Below, piece by piece: positions 1 to 9,013 of a stretch of DNA of 33,792 nucleotides. The DNA lies in assembly GCA_029990205.1 (NCBI GenBank), contig JAPEKQ010000004.1, positions 69,109-102,900 on the forward strand. Direction: 5' to 3'. The notes beneath the pieces are model-generated. The model was not told the DNA's origin and ran no database searches. It worked only from the letters and a program-made list of their open reading frames with translations. The translations under genes were made by a program, and so were the position numbers. Source of the stretch: a bacterium (lineage in GTDB: Bacteria; Joyebacterota; Joyebacteria; Joyebacterales; Joyebacteraceae). Position 1 is the first letter of the stretch. Every line of letters begins with the position of its first letter.

Positions 1-2200
1 AGACGGCCGCGCGCAGATACGCGTCATCGAGGAAACCGCCGAAACGCTCGATGACGTGACTCAGTCGCTCGCCCTCCTCAACCGGGTAGCTCCCCGGGAA
101 CGCCACCTCTCCGGTGACATGGACGATCTCGTCGCTTCGCCAGTTCGTGATGCGGCGGATGAGCACGCGATCGTACGGAGTGAGCGCGATGTCCGCACCA
201 TCCGACCCCGCAAGGATCGCCTCGAGGTCGAGAACGACGTGGTGGAGCTCGCGCCGCTCTCCGTCGACGATCTCGTATCGCGTGAGTTCGGCCTCCTGCC
301 GGTAGGCGCTCTCGGTGAGATTCCCACCCGTGAAGATGAGGTCGCTCACACGCATCCCGTCGGCGAGCGGATACTCGCCCGGATTGTTCACCTCACCGAG
401 GATCCGGACGTTCTCGCGGTCGCGGAACTCCCAGACCGAGTGGACGGCGAGCTCGTCCTGGTCCTGGAGCACGATATTGTGGTCCGGATCGTTCGTCAGC
501 ACCGCTTCGAGATCTACATCGATGCGCGCCACCTCGTGAGTCTCGGCGTCGGTCCGGAACACCTCGGCTGCGCCGATCCACGCGTCGCGTGTGAGCCCTC
601 CGGCGGCGAGAACGAGGTCGAGAATGCTCATCTCCTTGCGGAACATGTACTCGCCCGGAGCGCGAACCTCGCCGCGCACGGACACCGTCGGGACGTCGAC
701 GAAGTGTCCGCGATGGAACACGTAGACGCGGTCACGCGGGAGCAGCGCGATGTCGTCCTCCGCGCGTCCATCGAGCAACACGCCGCCGAGGTCAACGGCA
801 AGATACTCGGGCTCGCGGGAGACATCGTTCTCGCGTTCGACGAGCGCGTAGTCGAAGAACGTCTCCGGAAGAAGCTCGTCGGGTGACGCAATGAGATCGC
901 CCAACCGCATCCCCTCGAAGTACTGGCGCTTGCCCGGACGGAGGACGTTGCCCTCGAGGAAGACGACGTTCTCATCCCGGGAGAGTATCGGGTAGACCTT
1001 CACGACGTCGCCGTCGCGGACGGTCCACTCCCTGCAGCCGTCGAGACTCATATCGTATGTCACGCGCCGGCCGTCGTCGATGCGCTCGAGCTGGATGAGC
1101 CCGGTGTGGGCCGTCGCCAGAAGACCGCCCGCCAGGTCGATCAGCGCGCGCGCCGTCATCCGCCCGGAGAGCTCGTAGAGCGCCGGTCTGAGCACCTCAC
1201 CCGCTACGCCCGCGACCGGGCCGACCGGCGGGACGAAGATGACGTCGCCCGGCATGAGCCGCTCGTCGGATGATGTGTCGCCACCGAGAAGGAGGTCGTA
1301 GAGATCCATCACCTGCACGACCCGGCCGTCGCGTTTGAGCTGGACGTTTCGGAGGCTCCCGACCTTCCTGACCCCGCCGCTGACGAAGAGCGCGTTGCTC
1401 ATCGTGGACAGACCGCTGACGGTGTATCGGCCTGGCTGGAAGACCTCGCCGAGTATGAAGATGTGGATCGACCGGAGTCGCCCCATGGAGACGCTCAGAT
1501 TCACGCCGATCATCCGGTTCTCGACCTCGCGAGCCACGTGGTCCTTCATCTCGCGGAACGTCAGACCGGCCACCGTGATCGGGCCGAGCTCCGGGAACGA
1601 GAGCTGTCCGTCGCGGTCGACGACGATGTCGGTAGCCAGGCTCGTCTTTCCGTAGAGCTGGACGTGCACTTCGTCGCCCGGACCGATGATGTAGTCGTCG
1701 CTGACAGGTATGTCGGTCGCCGGCGCGAATGTCGTCGGAGCACCGGCGAAGAGCTCGTACCCGAACTGGAGAAGATCCTCGTCCACAACGAGCGGCTGCG
1801 CGGACTGGTCACGAAAGGCATCGGTCGGACCGGGGCCGCCGACGTAGCCGGCGAATGGCCGCGACCACGGATACTCGATTCCGTCCAGCGAATCGGGTGC
1901 GCCACCCCGTGACGCGCCGGTCTGCTGTCCGCGTTCCAGCGTGCTCAGCTCCTGCCCGCGCGGCAGGACGGTCTCGGGTGTGCTCACGTCGCGTTCGCTC
2001 GCGGTCGATGTCGTGTCGGGCGCAAGTCCGTACTCGTTCAGGATTCTCTCTCGCTCGGCCTGAGGCAGACTCTCGAACAGCTCGATGTCCTCAGGCGAGA
2101 TGGTCTGGGCGCCCGCCGGCGCCGAGGCGACAACGAGTGCCAGAACCGCCAGAGAGACCGCAGTCCGGCGCAGGAGATGCCGCCGCGGTGATGCGATCAT
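1..2200 (-). CDS. Polysaccharide biosynthesis/export protein with multiple SLBB domains (3' end cut by window edge)
   Basis: An uninterrupted frame runs from ATG at 2200 off the left edge, giving 733 codons with no stop. The first 32 residues are an Arg-rich n-region, a hydrophobic stretch and an AGA|Q-like cleavage site, so export is likely. A Poly_export-type segment (YIIGPGDEVHVQLYG) starts near residue 170. It is followed by at least six SLBB-like units, each with a G-E/N-V-x-x-P-G-like strand turn and most with a downstream AGG/GG: LGEVFQPGRY, AGEVLRPALY, EGNVLRPGKR, RGEVRAPGEY, LGEVNNPGEY and TGEVAFPGSY. Wza-type exporters usually have two or three SLBB units and about 380 residues, so this is the long multi-SLBB form. 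The family forms the outer-membrane or periplasmic conduit for capsule or exopolysaccharide. The glycosyltransferase upstream fits that role. A G-rich ribosome-binding site lies just before the ATG. Confidence 0.9.
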   Translation of the reverse strand, partial: MIASPRRHLLRRTAVSLAVLALVVASAPAGAQTISPEDIELFESLPQAERERILNEYGLAPDTTSTASERDVSTPETVLPRGQELSTLERGQQTGASRGGAPDSLDGIEYPWSRPFAGYVGGPGPTDAFRDQSAQPLVVDEDLLQFGYELFAGAPTTFAPATDIPVSDDYIIGPGDEVHVQLYGKTSLATDIVVDRDGQLSFPELGPITVAGLTFREMKDHVAREVENRMIGVNLSVSMGRLRSIHIFILGEVFQPGRYTVSGLSTMSNALFVSGGVRKVGSLRNVQLKRDGRVVQVMDLYDLLLGGDTSSDERLMPGDVIFVPPVGPVAGVAGEVLRPALYELSGRMTARALIDLAGGLLATAHTGLIQLERIDDGRRVTYDMSLDGCREWTVRDGDVVKVYPILSRDENVVFLEGNVLRPGKRQYFEGMRLGDLIASPDELLPETFFDYALVERENDVSREPEYLAVDLGGVLLDGRAEDDIALLPRDRVYVFHRGHFVDVPTVSVRGEVRAPGEYMFRKEMSILDLVLAAGGLTRDAWIGAAEVFRTDAETHEVARIDVDLEAVLTNDPDHNIVLQDQDELAVHSVWEFRDRENVRILGEVNNPGEYPLADGMRVSDLIFTGGNLTESAYRQEAELTRYEIVDGERRELHHVVLDLEAILAGSDGADIALTPYDRVLIRRITNWRSDEIVHVTGEVAFPGSYPVEEGERLSHVIERFGGFLDDAYLRAAV

Positions 2201-2246
2201 GTGTACCCCCCGAGTGTTATCCGGTCAGATCATCCGTTTGGCCGTC

Positions 2247-2275
2247 AGGCTAGCGCAGCGCCGCCGGGGAATCAA
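2247..2275 (-). promoter_or_regulatory. Putative sigma-70 promoter for the SLBB export gene
   Basis: Read on the minus strand, TTGATT (2275-2270) and TAGCCT (2252-2247) are separated by 17 bases. This places a start site about 40 bases before the ATG at 2200. The same TTGAYT-N17-TAGCCTGA arrangement precedes the secreted-protein gene at 32158. The -10 match to consensus is poor, so confidence is modest. Confidence 0.35.
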
Positions 2276-2277
2276 GG

Positions 2278-3240
2278 TCAACCGCCCGCCACCCGCTTCC
2301 GGCGCGCCCCGAACAGCAGGCCTCCGAGCGGCCCGAGTCCTGTCATCGCGAGCAGGAGGACCGTGCGCCACGAGAACGCATGCCCGAGCGACTCACGATA
2401 GGCCGCCTGTGCCTCCGAGTAGCGTCCGTCGTTCCGATAGCTCCCGCCCAGACGGGCGTGCAGCCATGCCAGTTTCGGCTCGACCAGGTCTGCGAGCTCC
2501 TCGTGGTCGCTCCCGAACTGCTCAATGAAGCCGAGCGTCCCGCCGATGATCCGCTGTCTGTCCGACGAGACGTTGGAGTCATGGAGCCGTCGGACCGCGG
2601 TGACGCGACCGACGCTCCGAATGGGGTAGCGAGCCGCCAGCCGGAGCCAGAACTCGTAATCGTCGCTGCCGCCGCGGATGGCTTCGTTGAGCATCCCCAG
2701 CTCGTCGAAGCAGCTCCGGCGCAGGAGAACCGATGCCGTCGTGATGAAGTTGGCCTCGTACAGGGCGCGGAGCGTGGCCGTGACGGACATCTCATTCAGC
2801 CGCTCCGGCGGCTGCACACCCTGCATGACTCCAGGCGCCCCGCCTCCCAGAGCGCGCGTCTCGACCGGAGAGAACACGAGACCGAGATCCGACGGCCCGT
2901 CATCGAACGCGGCGAGCTGCAGCGCGATCTTCTCCGGGAGCCAGAGGTCATCCTGGTCCAGAAGACCGACGAACTCCGCCTCGGACGCGCGAATCCCGGT
3001 GTTCCTCGCGGCGGCGATGCCGCGGTTCCCGCTGTGACGGAGAATGCGGAGGCGTGAGTCGGACAGCAGCGGCTCGAGAAGCTCCACCGAGGAGTCGGAC
3101 GAGCAGTCATCGACGACGATCGCCTCGACGCGAGGCTCCGTCTGCGCGAGCACGCTCTCGACCGCGTCGACGACGAATCGCTCACCGTTGTAGCACGGGA
3201 TGATGACAGAGACTCTGGGCGTCTCGTGGGGACCCGGCAT
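2278..3240 (-). CDS. Family 2 glycosyltransferase (GT-A fold)
   Basis: The 320-residue protein opens with the GT2 nucleotide-sugar-binding start SVIIPCYNGERF and the VVDDCSSDSS motif. The metal-binding DxD-type motif appears as LLDQDDLW about 95 residues in, and the acceptor half is typical. A single hydrophobic stretch near the C terminus (TVLLLAMTGLGPLGGLLFG) followed by basic residues suggests attachment to the inner face of the membrane. I chose ATG at 3240 because GAGGTG lies six bases before it; a GTG three codons upstream overlaps that ribosome-binding site. It sits 77 bases upstream of the SLBB export gene on the same strand, so the pair probably belongs to a surface-polysaccharide locus that continues beyond the left edge. 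The sugar transferred cannot be read from the sequence. Confidence 0.88.
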   Translation of the reverse strand: MPGPHETPRVSVIIPCYNGERFVVDAVESVLAQTEPRVEAIVVDDCSSDSSVELLEPLLSDSRLRILRHSGNRGIAAARNTGIRASEAEFVGLLDQDDLWLPEKIALQLAAFDDGPSDLGLVFSPVETRALGGGAPGVMQGVQPPERLNEMSVTATLRALYEANFITTASVLLRRSCFDELGMLNEAIRGGSDDYEFWLRLAARYPIRSVGRVTAVRRLHDSNVSSDRQRIIGGTLGFIEQFGSDHEELADLVEPKLAWLHARLGGSYRNDGRYSEAQAAYRESLGHAFSWRTVLLLAMTGLGPLGGLLFGARRKRVAGG

Positions 3241-3251
3241 GCACTGCACCT

Positions 3252-3274
3252 CGGCTGAAAGAAGGGTTCAGCCG
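3252..3274 (-). promoter_or_regulatory. Hairpin abutting the glycosyltransferase ribosome-binding site
   Basis: An exact 8-bp inverted repeat, CGGCTGAA and TTCAGCCG, with a 7-base loop lies directly against the GAGGTG ribosome-binding site of the glycosyltransferase gene. It could influence translation start or be a remnant terminator of the protease gene upstream. No T-tract follows it, so I favour neither strongly. Confidence 0.35.
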
Positions 3275-3360
3275 GCAGTGTAGCACCGGAGAGTTGATGT
3301 GGGTAGAGCCAAGCGCCGCGCCGACACCCGCATGGGCGCGCTGGCGCCGCTCCGGGCGCG

Positions 3361-5091
3361 TTAGCGCACAAGCACCATCTTTGTCGACGCCGAGAGAGCA
3401 CCGGTATCGAACCGCGCGAAGTAGACGCCGCTCGCGACGTCACGGCCACCATCGTCGGCACCGTCCCACGATATCTCGTGAGAACCGGCCGGCAGCGTTC
3501 CGCCAACGAGCCGCCGGACAAGGCGTCCGGAAACGTCGTAGACCGCGAGGTCCGCGCGTCCGGCGTCCGGCATCACGAAGTGGAGCGAGGTCCCCGGCGT
3601 GAACGGGTTCGGCGCGCTCCACACGACCGACGTCACGACCGGGTCGTCGTCCTGGACACCGAGCGGCGAGGAGTACATGGCGTCCGAGGCCTGAAGGATC
3701 CCCCACCCCATGAGCGTGTCCGGAGACATCGACTGGGTCGCAGTCGTGTGAAGAGCATCGATGACGTCGGCCGGGAGCCAGTCCGGATGTCCCTGAAGCA
3801 GGAGGCCGACGGCGCCCGCGGTGACGGGACATGAGAACGATGTGCCGCTGCTGTACCCGTAGCTCGCCGTGTCGGATGTGGTCGCGACGTACGCGCTTGA
3901 GCCGAGCGCCATGACATCCGGCTTGATGCGGCCGTCGTAGGTCGGACCGACGGAGCTGAACGAGGAGCGATCCCCATCGATGTCGACAGCGCCGATCCCC
4001 AGCACGCTGTCCCCGTCGGCCGGGGCAATCATGTACTTCCAGTCGTTCCCGCCCTCGTTGCCCATCGACGTGATGACCGTGATCCCGCGCGCCGCCGCCA
4101 TGTCGGCCGCGATCGTCGTCACGCACGTGTTCCCATCCATGTCGGAGTAGTCGTACCAGTAGAAGTACCCGAGCGAGCTCGAGATGAGATCGGCACCGAG
4201 ACTGTCCGCGTACTCCACGGCCTCGACCCAGTAGTCCTCCTCGACCTCGATCTCCTCATCGACGATCTCGGTCTTGCAGAGGATGAATGTCGCCTCGTAC
4301 GAGCCGCCGTAGATCTCGCCTGCGTATGCCGCACCCACGTTCGACAGCGTCGCCGTTCCGTGCGAGTCCTGCCCGCTCGGATCACCCGGCTCGTTCGCCG
4401 TCTCGGCGTCATCGTTGATGAAATCACGCTCGCCGAGGATGTCGAGATGGCGATACGCCTGATGGTCCGTGTCGAACCCGGTGTCGAGCATGGCGATGAC
4501 GATGCCGTCGCCATCGAACCCGTCGTCGTGCAGATCGATGATCTGAACCTGGTCGTTCTGCCCCCACGATGCACCGTAGTCGAGCGAGCGGGAGTCGCCG
4601 CGCTCGAAGGACTCCGTGTCCGCGTCATCGACCGGGCGGACTTCCGGCATCTGCTTCCTTGCGCCGGCCACCGGACGCACCTCGCGGACGAACGGCAGTC
4701 GCGCGATGGATGCGAGCGAGGTCTCGTCGGCGCGAACGGACACACCGTTCATCCAGCGGCTGACGGTCACGACCTCGGCCCCCGCAGCTCTCACCTGTTC
4801 GATGTACGCCATCGACACCGGCAGGTCGTTCACATTGACGTCGAGCCCCGCCTTCGCGCGTCGCCAGATCGCGCGCTCGCTGAGCTCCGAGCGGAACTGC
4901 TCGATCGCCAGTTCCTCGCCCGCGCGGTCGAGCCCCTTGTCCACGAAGAACACCCAGAGCCGGTCGCTGCCGGAGGCACGCGCTCCATCGCCGGCTGACG
5001 CGTGAGGAACCGAGGCGGCCGCGACGGAACCCAGCACGAGCAGCGCTGCCAGCAACGGCACGACACCTCTAATGAGAGCGTGGAAACGCAT
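3361..5091 (-). CDS. Secreted subtilisin-like serine protease (S8) with C-terminal T9SS/FlgD-like sorting domain
   Basis: The start is ATG at 5091, with AGGGGGT eight bases before it, giving 576 residues; an upstream in-frame ATG would precede the signal peptide. A signal peptide (VVPLLAALLVLGSVAAAS) is followed by a propeptide-like region. The catalytic triad is visible: Asp203 in AMLDTGFD, His244 in DSHGTA, and Ser418 in SGTSFSCP, with oxyanion Asn345 in SMGNEGG. The last 85 residues begin PNPFTPGTS and include LAVYDVSGRLVRRL and SGVYFARF, ending KMVLVR. This matches the type-A Por secretion (T9SS) or FlgD-Ig-like C-terminal domain found on FCB exported proteins. The gene lies downstream of the kinase-kinase-regulator unit but has its own strong promoter. 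The product is probably an extracellular or surface protease. Confidence 0.93.
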   Translation of the reverse strand: MRFHALIRGVVPLLAALLVLGSVAAASVPHASAGDGARASGSDRLWVFFVDKGLDRAGEELAIEQFRSELSERAIWRRAKAGLDVNVNDLPVSMAYIEQVRAAGAEVVTVSRWMNGVSVRADETSLASIARLPFVREVRPVAGARKQMPEVRPVDDADTESFERGDSRSLDYGASWGQNDQVQIIDLHDDGFDGDGIVIAMLDTGFDTDHQAYRHLDILGERDFINDDAETANEPGDPSGQDSHGTATLSNVGAAYAGEIYGGSYEATFILCKTEIVDEEIEVEEDYWVEAVEYADSLGADLISSSLGYFYWYDYSDMDGNTCVTTIAADMAAARGITVITSMGNEGGNDWKYMIAPADGDSVLGIGAVDIDGDRSSFSSVGPTYDGRIKPDVMALGSSAYVATTSDTASYGYSSGTSFSCPVTAGAVGLLLQGHPDWLPADVIDALHTTATQSMSPDTLMGWGILQASDAMYSSPLGVQDDDPVVTSVVWSAPNPFTPGTSLHFVMPDAGRADLAVYDVSGRLVRRLVGGTLPAGSHEISWDGADDGGRDVASGVYFARFDTGALSASTKMVLVR

Positions 5092-5139
5092 CGCACTACC
5101 CCCTGAAGGGCGTAAGTTACCTAGATACATGTATTTACC

Positions 5140-5168
5140 ATTATACCACGGAAGCGACAGAAGAGCAA
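5140..5168 (-). promoter_or_regulatory. Sigma-70-like promoter of the protease gene
   Basis: On the minus strand TTGCTC (5168-5163), a 17-base spacer and a perfect TATAAT (5145-5140) are seen, with a TG one base before the -10 (extended -10). Transcription would begin near 5133, about 40 bases before the ATG at 5091. This is the best -10 element in the window. Confidence 0.6.
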
Positions 5169-5198
5169 GCTGACCGGCCCGGACCCCCGTAACTCACG

Positions 5199-6590
5199 CT
5201 AGTCCTTGAACTTTGCCGGGTCCAGGCCAAGTTCCCTGACATGCTTGCGGAAGGCAGGCTCCTTGAGATCAGCCATCTTCGATGCCGCCGACACGACACC
5301 CCGCGCGGTGCGGAGCAGATGCGTGAAGTACGCGATCTTGAAGCGCTCGCGCGCAACGCGGCTCGCGTCTTCGTAAGACAGTGAGCGTTCGGAGAACGTG
5401 AACCCCTCCGGCTCGATGTGCTCGGCATGGATCACGTCGCCGTCACACCGGATGAACGCACCGGTCAGCACGTTCTGCAGTTCGCGGACGTTGTTGCGTT
5501 TCCAGTCCCGAACCTGAAGCGCGTCGAGCGCGCCGTTGGAGATCCTGAGTTCCGGCCTGCCGGTCTCGCGGGCACGTCGAGCGACGATGCTCCGCGCGAT
5601 GATCGGGATGTCGCTCTTCCGCTCGCGAAGCGGCGGTACGTGGATCTTGTACGCGATGAGTCGGTAGTAGAGGTCGTCACGGAACTTGTCAGTCTGCACC
5701 AACTGCTCCAGATCCTTCGCAGTCGCCGCCACGATGCGCGCTGAGAAGGGGATCGAGTCGTTCGCTCCGACCTTGTCGAACTTGCGCTCCTGGAGCGCCC
5801 TCAGCAGTTTCGCCTGAACCTCGACGGGCATGTCGCCGATCTCGTCGAGGAAGACTGTCCCTCTCCCCGCATGCTGAATCTTCCCGGTGCGGTCCTGAAC
5901 AGCGTCGGTGAACGCACCCCTCACGTGCCCGAAGAGCGTGGACTCGGCAAGCTCCCGACTGAGCCCCGCGCAGTTCATTGCGACGAACCGGCTGCCGCGC
6001 GAGTGTCTCCCGCTCTCCTGATGAATGGCCGTTGCGACGAGTTCCTTTCCGGTGCCGGAATCCCCTGTAATGAGAACGGTACAGGGCTCCGAGGCGACGC
6101 GGCGTATCTCCTTGCGGAGGTGCTCCATCGTGGGGCTTTGCCCGACCATCATGTCCATCGCGCTGCCGGGGTCGATGTCATCCAGGATTTCCTCGGCCCG
6201 ACGGCTCCGAGCGTCCTTGATCGCGAGCCGCGCGATGTGGTCGATCTGCTGGATCGAAGGCACTTTGCCCTTCGTGACGTAGTAGAACGCGCCACCCTTG
6301 ATGCTCTGGACAATGCGGTCCGGGTCCTCGTACTTCGTGAGCATGACCACCGGAAGTTCCGGATCGAAACCCTTCACGCGCCGGAGGAGCTCGAGGCCGT
6401 CAATCTTGGCCTGAAGATCGATGTCCATCAGGATGAGATCGTAGGCGCTGTCCTTGATGCGCTCTTGCGCCGTATCCGGGTCGGCCACGAGTTCGATGTC
6501 CATCGTATCCGGCATCAGCGCGATCATGTCCTCCGCCTGCGCCGTCTCGTCATCGACGTAGAGAACTCTCGGTCTGGCTTCGTCTGTCAC
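5199..6590 (-). CDS. Sigma-54-type response regulator (receiver, AAA+, Fis-like HTH)
   Basis: The 463-residue protein has the NtrC-family order. The receiver domain (about 8-120) has the acidic pocket DDE, phospho-acceptor Asp56 (LILMDID) and the conserved Lys of YVTKGK. The AAA+ domain (about 147-375) has Walker A GDSGTGKE (176-183) and Walker B VFLDEIG. A C-terminal helix-turn-helix ends in FRKHVRELGL. The sigma-54 contact loop reads GAFTDA (225-230) rather than the usual GAFTGA. GTG at 6590 overlaps the upstream kinase stop by four bases (GTGA), so translation is probably coupled to that kinase, its likely phosphodonor. It should activate sigma-54 promoters in response to whatever the two propeller kinases sense. 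No -24/-12 promoter was recognised in the window, so the targets are unknown. Confidence 0.93.
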   Translation of the reverse strand: MTDEARPRVLYVDDETAQAEDMIALMPDTMDIELVADPDTAQERIKDSAYDLILMDIDLQAKIDGLELLRRVKGFDPELPVVMLTKYEDPDRIVQSIKGGAFYYVTKGKVPSIQQIDHIARLAIKDARSRRAEEILDDIDPGSAMDMMVGQSPTMEHLRKEIRRVASEPCTVLITGDSGTGKELVATAIHQESGRHSRGSRFVAMNCAGLSRELAESTLFGHVRGAFTDAVQDRTGKIQHAGRGTVFLDEIGDMPVEVQAKLLRALQERKFDKVGANDSIPFSARIVAATAKDLEQLVQTDKFRDDLYYRLIAYKIHVPPLRERKSDIPIIARSIVARRARETGRPELRISNGALDALQVRDWKRNNVRELQNVLTGAFIRCDGDVIHAEHIEPEGFTFSERSLSYEDASRVARERFKIAYFTHLLRTARGVVSAASKMADLKEPAFRKHVRELGLDPAKFKD

Positions 6591-9013
6591 GATGTGCCTC
6601 CGTCAACGATCTGGAATCTCACCTCGAAAGCCGTTCCCTGTCCCGGGCTCGATCTCGCGACGGCGATCGACCCGCCGCGTTTCGCGAGGATGCGGCGCGA
6701 CTCGGCCAGTCCGTGTCCGCTGCCGCCGTGCGTCCCGGTGACGCCATCATCGAAGATCCGCTCGTGCATGTCCGGAGGGATGCCCGTGCCCGTGTCTGAA
6801 ACGAACATGACGGCCTCGCCGTCATCGAGCTCGACGCAGACCTCCACGGTCCGCTCCTCACCGTGCTCGACCGCGGCCAGCGAGTTGCCGAGCAGATTCT
6901 CGATGACGAAGCTCACTTCCCCCCGCGTACCGAGCACGCGAACCGCCTCGACTCTCGATACCGTGGGTACCGTGAGCTCCGCGTCGAGTTCGAGGAAGTC
7001 CGCGCGGCGCGCTCCGGCCGCCCGTCGGATCTCCTTCATGAGATTCGAGGAGAGTTCGAGCCGACAGCCGTCGAGCACCCCGTCCAGTGCATCATCGAGC
7101 GACGCCGCTCGCGCGTCAAGAAGATCCGCCAGCCGCGCGGACTCCCCGCTGCCCGGCGGCGCCTCGGGAATCCCCCGAAGAAGCGACCGCATGGCCGCAA
7201 GTGTTCGACGTAGCCGGGTAACGAGCGATGTCTTGAGACCGATGCGCGCCGCTTCGCGATGAATCGCCTCAACGCCAGGCATGCCGATCTCGCGCACGTC
7301 CCTGACCGCTTCGCGGTACCGCTCCGCGAACTGCTCCGGAGGCTCCGCCTCCAATCCGCCGAGCATCGTGAGCTGCTTCTGCAGCCGCCTGAGCGTCGTG
7401 GTCGCCGCAAGCTTCCCGTGACCAGCCCGGACGAGCGCCCCGAGCAGCTCGTCGAGCGCCTTCTCGCGATCGGCGCGCGGGATGAGCGCGCGACGAAGGA
7501 GCATCAGCAGCCTTCGGCGCACAGATGGAACGGTCGTGCAGAACAGGATGACGAGGGCGGCAGCAGCCGTCACGATGATCCATGGGGAGACCGGCGAACG
7601 AGAGAACTCGATGAACATGAGACCTCTCTGCGGTCCAATCCCAACGCTCGCGCCACGCGTCCCGTCTGCGAACGTCACGGAGAGGATCGGAGTGAGACGA
7701 TCGTGAACCTCGTCCGACCTGAACATCGCCAGGAGAGAGAGGTCGAGATCGAACGCGCAGACCGCTCCCTCCGCGGTGAGCACCACAACGACGGGGTCGG
7801 GGATCGGATCGACCGTCACCACTCCGACGCCGTGCAGCACTTCGCCGCAGTCGAAGCTCCTGTCATTGACGAGCGCCTCGCCATCCCACGTGATCCGGCG
7901 GACGAAGCCGTCCTCTCCACCGATGAATACCGACTGCGGTGCCGCGGCCCCACCCAGCTCGATCGCATTGATCCACCCCAGATTGGAGCAGCGCGCCAGG
8001 AGCTCGCCGGTCCCTCCGTCCCACATCCGGAGCCACGCGGTGTCGGGTCGCCCACTCACGGCATACGACTCCCAGGTCAGAACCTCCAGTCGGCCGTCTG
8101 CATTGAGATCGACGCTGTACGGCCACCCCCCTCCGGATGGTGCACCGGTCTGGTGCTTCCACATGATCGAGCCGTCACCATCGATCGCCGCGACCCACAC
8201 CTCCGAGTCGGACATGTCATCGACACGCACGCCGTTGCACGGCGCGGTGAAGACCCCCACGTATTCATTCTCACCGTCCGAATCGAAGTCCTCGGCAAGG
8301 AGGTGCCTGCTGACAACGCCCGCGAGCGGGGTGAACCACAACAGCTCCCCGGTTCGCGCGTTCGCCCGACCCACTCCCCGCGGGTAGCACGCGAGGCCGG
8401 TCTTGATCGCGAACGTGATGGTCTCCCGCCATCCGTCCCCGTCCTCGTCTGATGCGTCCGCCGCGATGAACCTGCCGTCCCAAACACCCCTGCCGAGCCG
8501 CTGCTCGGCCAGCTCGAACAGCACCGGGGTCGCCCCCGCAAGACTGCGGGTGGTCACAGACGCCGAATCGATGAGGACATCAATGAATCCGAGTTCCGCC
8601 CACGAATCGCCGTAGTGTGTACTGGTGAGGATCTCAGGTGAGGGGTCTCCGTCGATCTCCAGCATTCCCGCGTACTCGAACAGCCAAGCCGTATGGTTGT
8701 TGCGCTGGACCGCGACCTGGATCGTCTCGCCGACCTGCCGCCGGATGGCGAGGTAGTAGTACGCGTTGTTCGGGGCCGCATTGAAGGTCACGAACTCATC
8801 GATGCCGTCGTCGTCAAGATCGACGGCTTCGATGCTCATGAAGCCCGTGACCGGCGCGCCGTGCTTCTCCACACGATACGGAAGCCCGGCTCCGTTCTCC
8901 GGCAGTCCATCGGCGCATCCGGAGAAGAGTACGCATGCGCCCAGCGCGAGCAGAGCCCGGGCAACCCGGGCGGCGCGCGGCGAGAGTGATCGTAGGGCGA
9001 CGCTAGATATCAT
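6587..9013 (-). CDS. Propeller-sensor histidine kinase B (FG-GAP-like sensor, one TM segment, HATPase)
   Basis: The 808-residue protein has an N-terminal export signal ending LFSGC, a weak lipobox because Phe is at -3. A predicted extracytoplasmic domain of about 440 residues follows, with Asp-rich FG-GAP/VCBS-like calcium loops: DLDDDGIDE, DEDGDGWRE, DFDSDGENE and DLNADGRLE. One membrane helix (WIIVTAAAALVILFC) leads to a cytoplasmic part ending in a GHKL ATPase domain, with N-box ENLLGNS, G1 SDTGTGI and G2 GGSGHGL. I found no canonical H-box. ATG at 9013 overlaps the end of the paralogous kinase by 11 bases, and the stop overlaps the regulator start. It is homologous to kinase A, so the pair arose by tandem duplication. 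The partner is almost certainly the downstream regulator; the ligand is unknown. Confidence 0.85.
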   Translation of the reverse strand: MISSVALRSLSPRAARVARALLALGACVLFSGCADGLPENGAGLPYRVEKHGAPVTGFMSIEAVDLDDDGIDEFVTFNAAPNNAYYYLAIRRQVGETIQVAVQRNNHTAWLFEYAGMLEIDGDPSPEILTSTHYGDSWAELGFIDVLIDSASVTTRSLAGATPVLFELAEQRLGRGVWDGRFIAADASDEDGDGWRETITFAIKTGLACYPRGVGRANARTGELLWFTPLAGVVSRHLLAEDFDSDGENEYVGVFTAPCNGVRVDDMSDSEVWVAAIDGDGSIMWKHQTGAPSGGGWPYSVDLNADGRLEVLTWESYAVSGRPDTAWLRMWDGGTGELLARCSNLGWINAIELGGAAAPQSVFIGGEDGFVRRITWDGEALVNDRSFDCGEVLHGVGVVTVDPIPDPVVVVLTAEGAVCAFDLDLSLLAMFRSDEVHDRLTPILSVTFADGTRGASVGIGPQRGLMFIEFSRSPVSPWIIVTAAAALVILFCTTVPSVRRRLLMLLRRALIPRADREKALDELLGALVRAGHGKLAATTTLRRLQKQLTMLGGLEAEPPEQFAERYREAVRDVREIGMPGVEAIHREAARIGLKTSLVTRLRRTLAAMRSLLRGIPEAPPGSGESARLADLLDARAASLDDALDGVLDGCRLELSSNLMKEIRRAAGARRADFLELDAELTVPTVSRVEAVRVLGTRGEVSFVIENLLGNSLAAVEHGEERTVEVCVELDDGEAVMFVSDTGTGIPPDMHERIFDDGVTGTHGGSGHGLAESRRILAKRGGSIAVARSSPGQGTAFEVRFQIVDGGTS

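Noticed and set aside
56-886. Rightward open frame at the left edge
   Set aside because: The minus strand holds a continuous 733-codon SLBB protein open to the edge, which accounts for this region.
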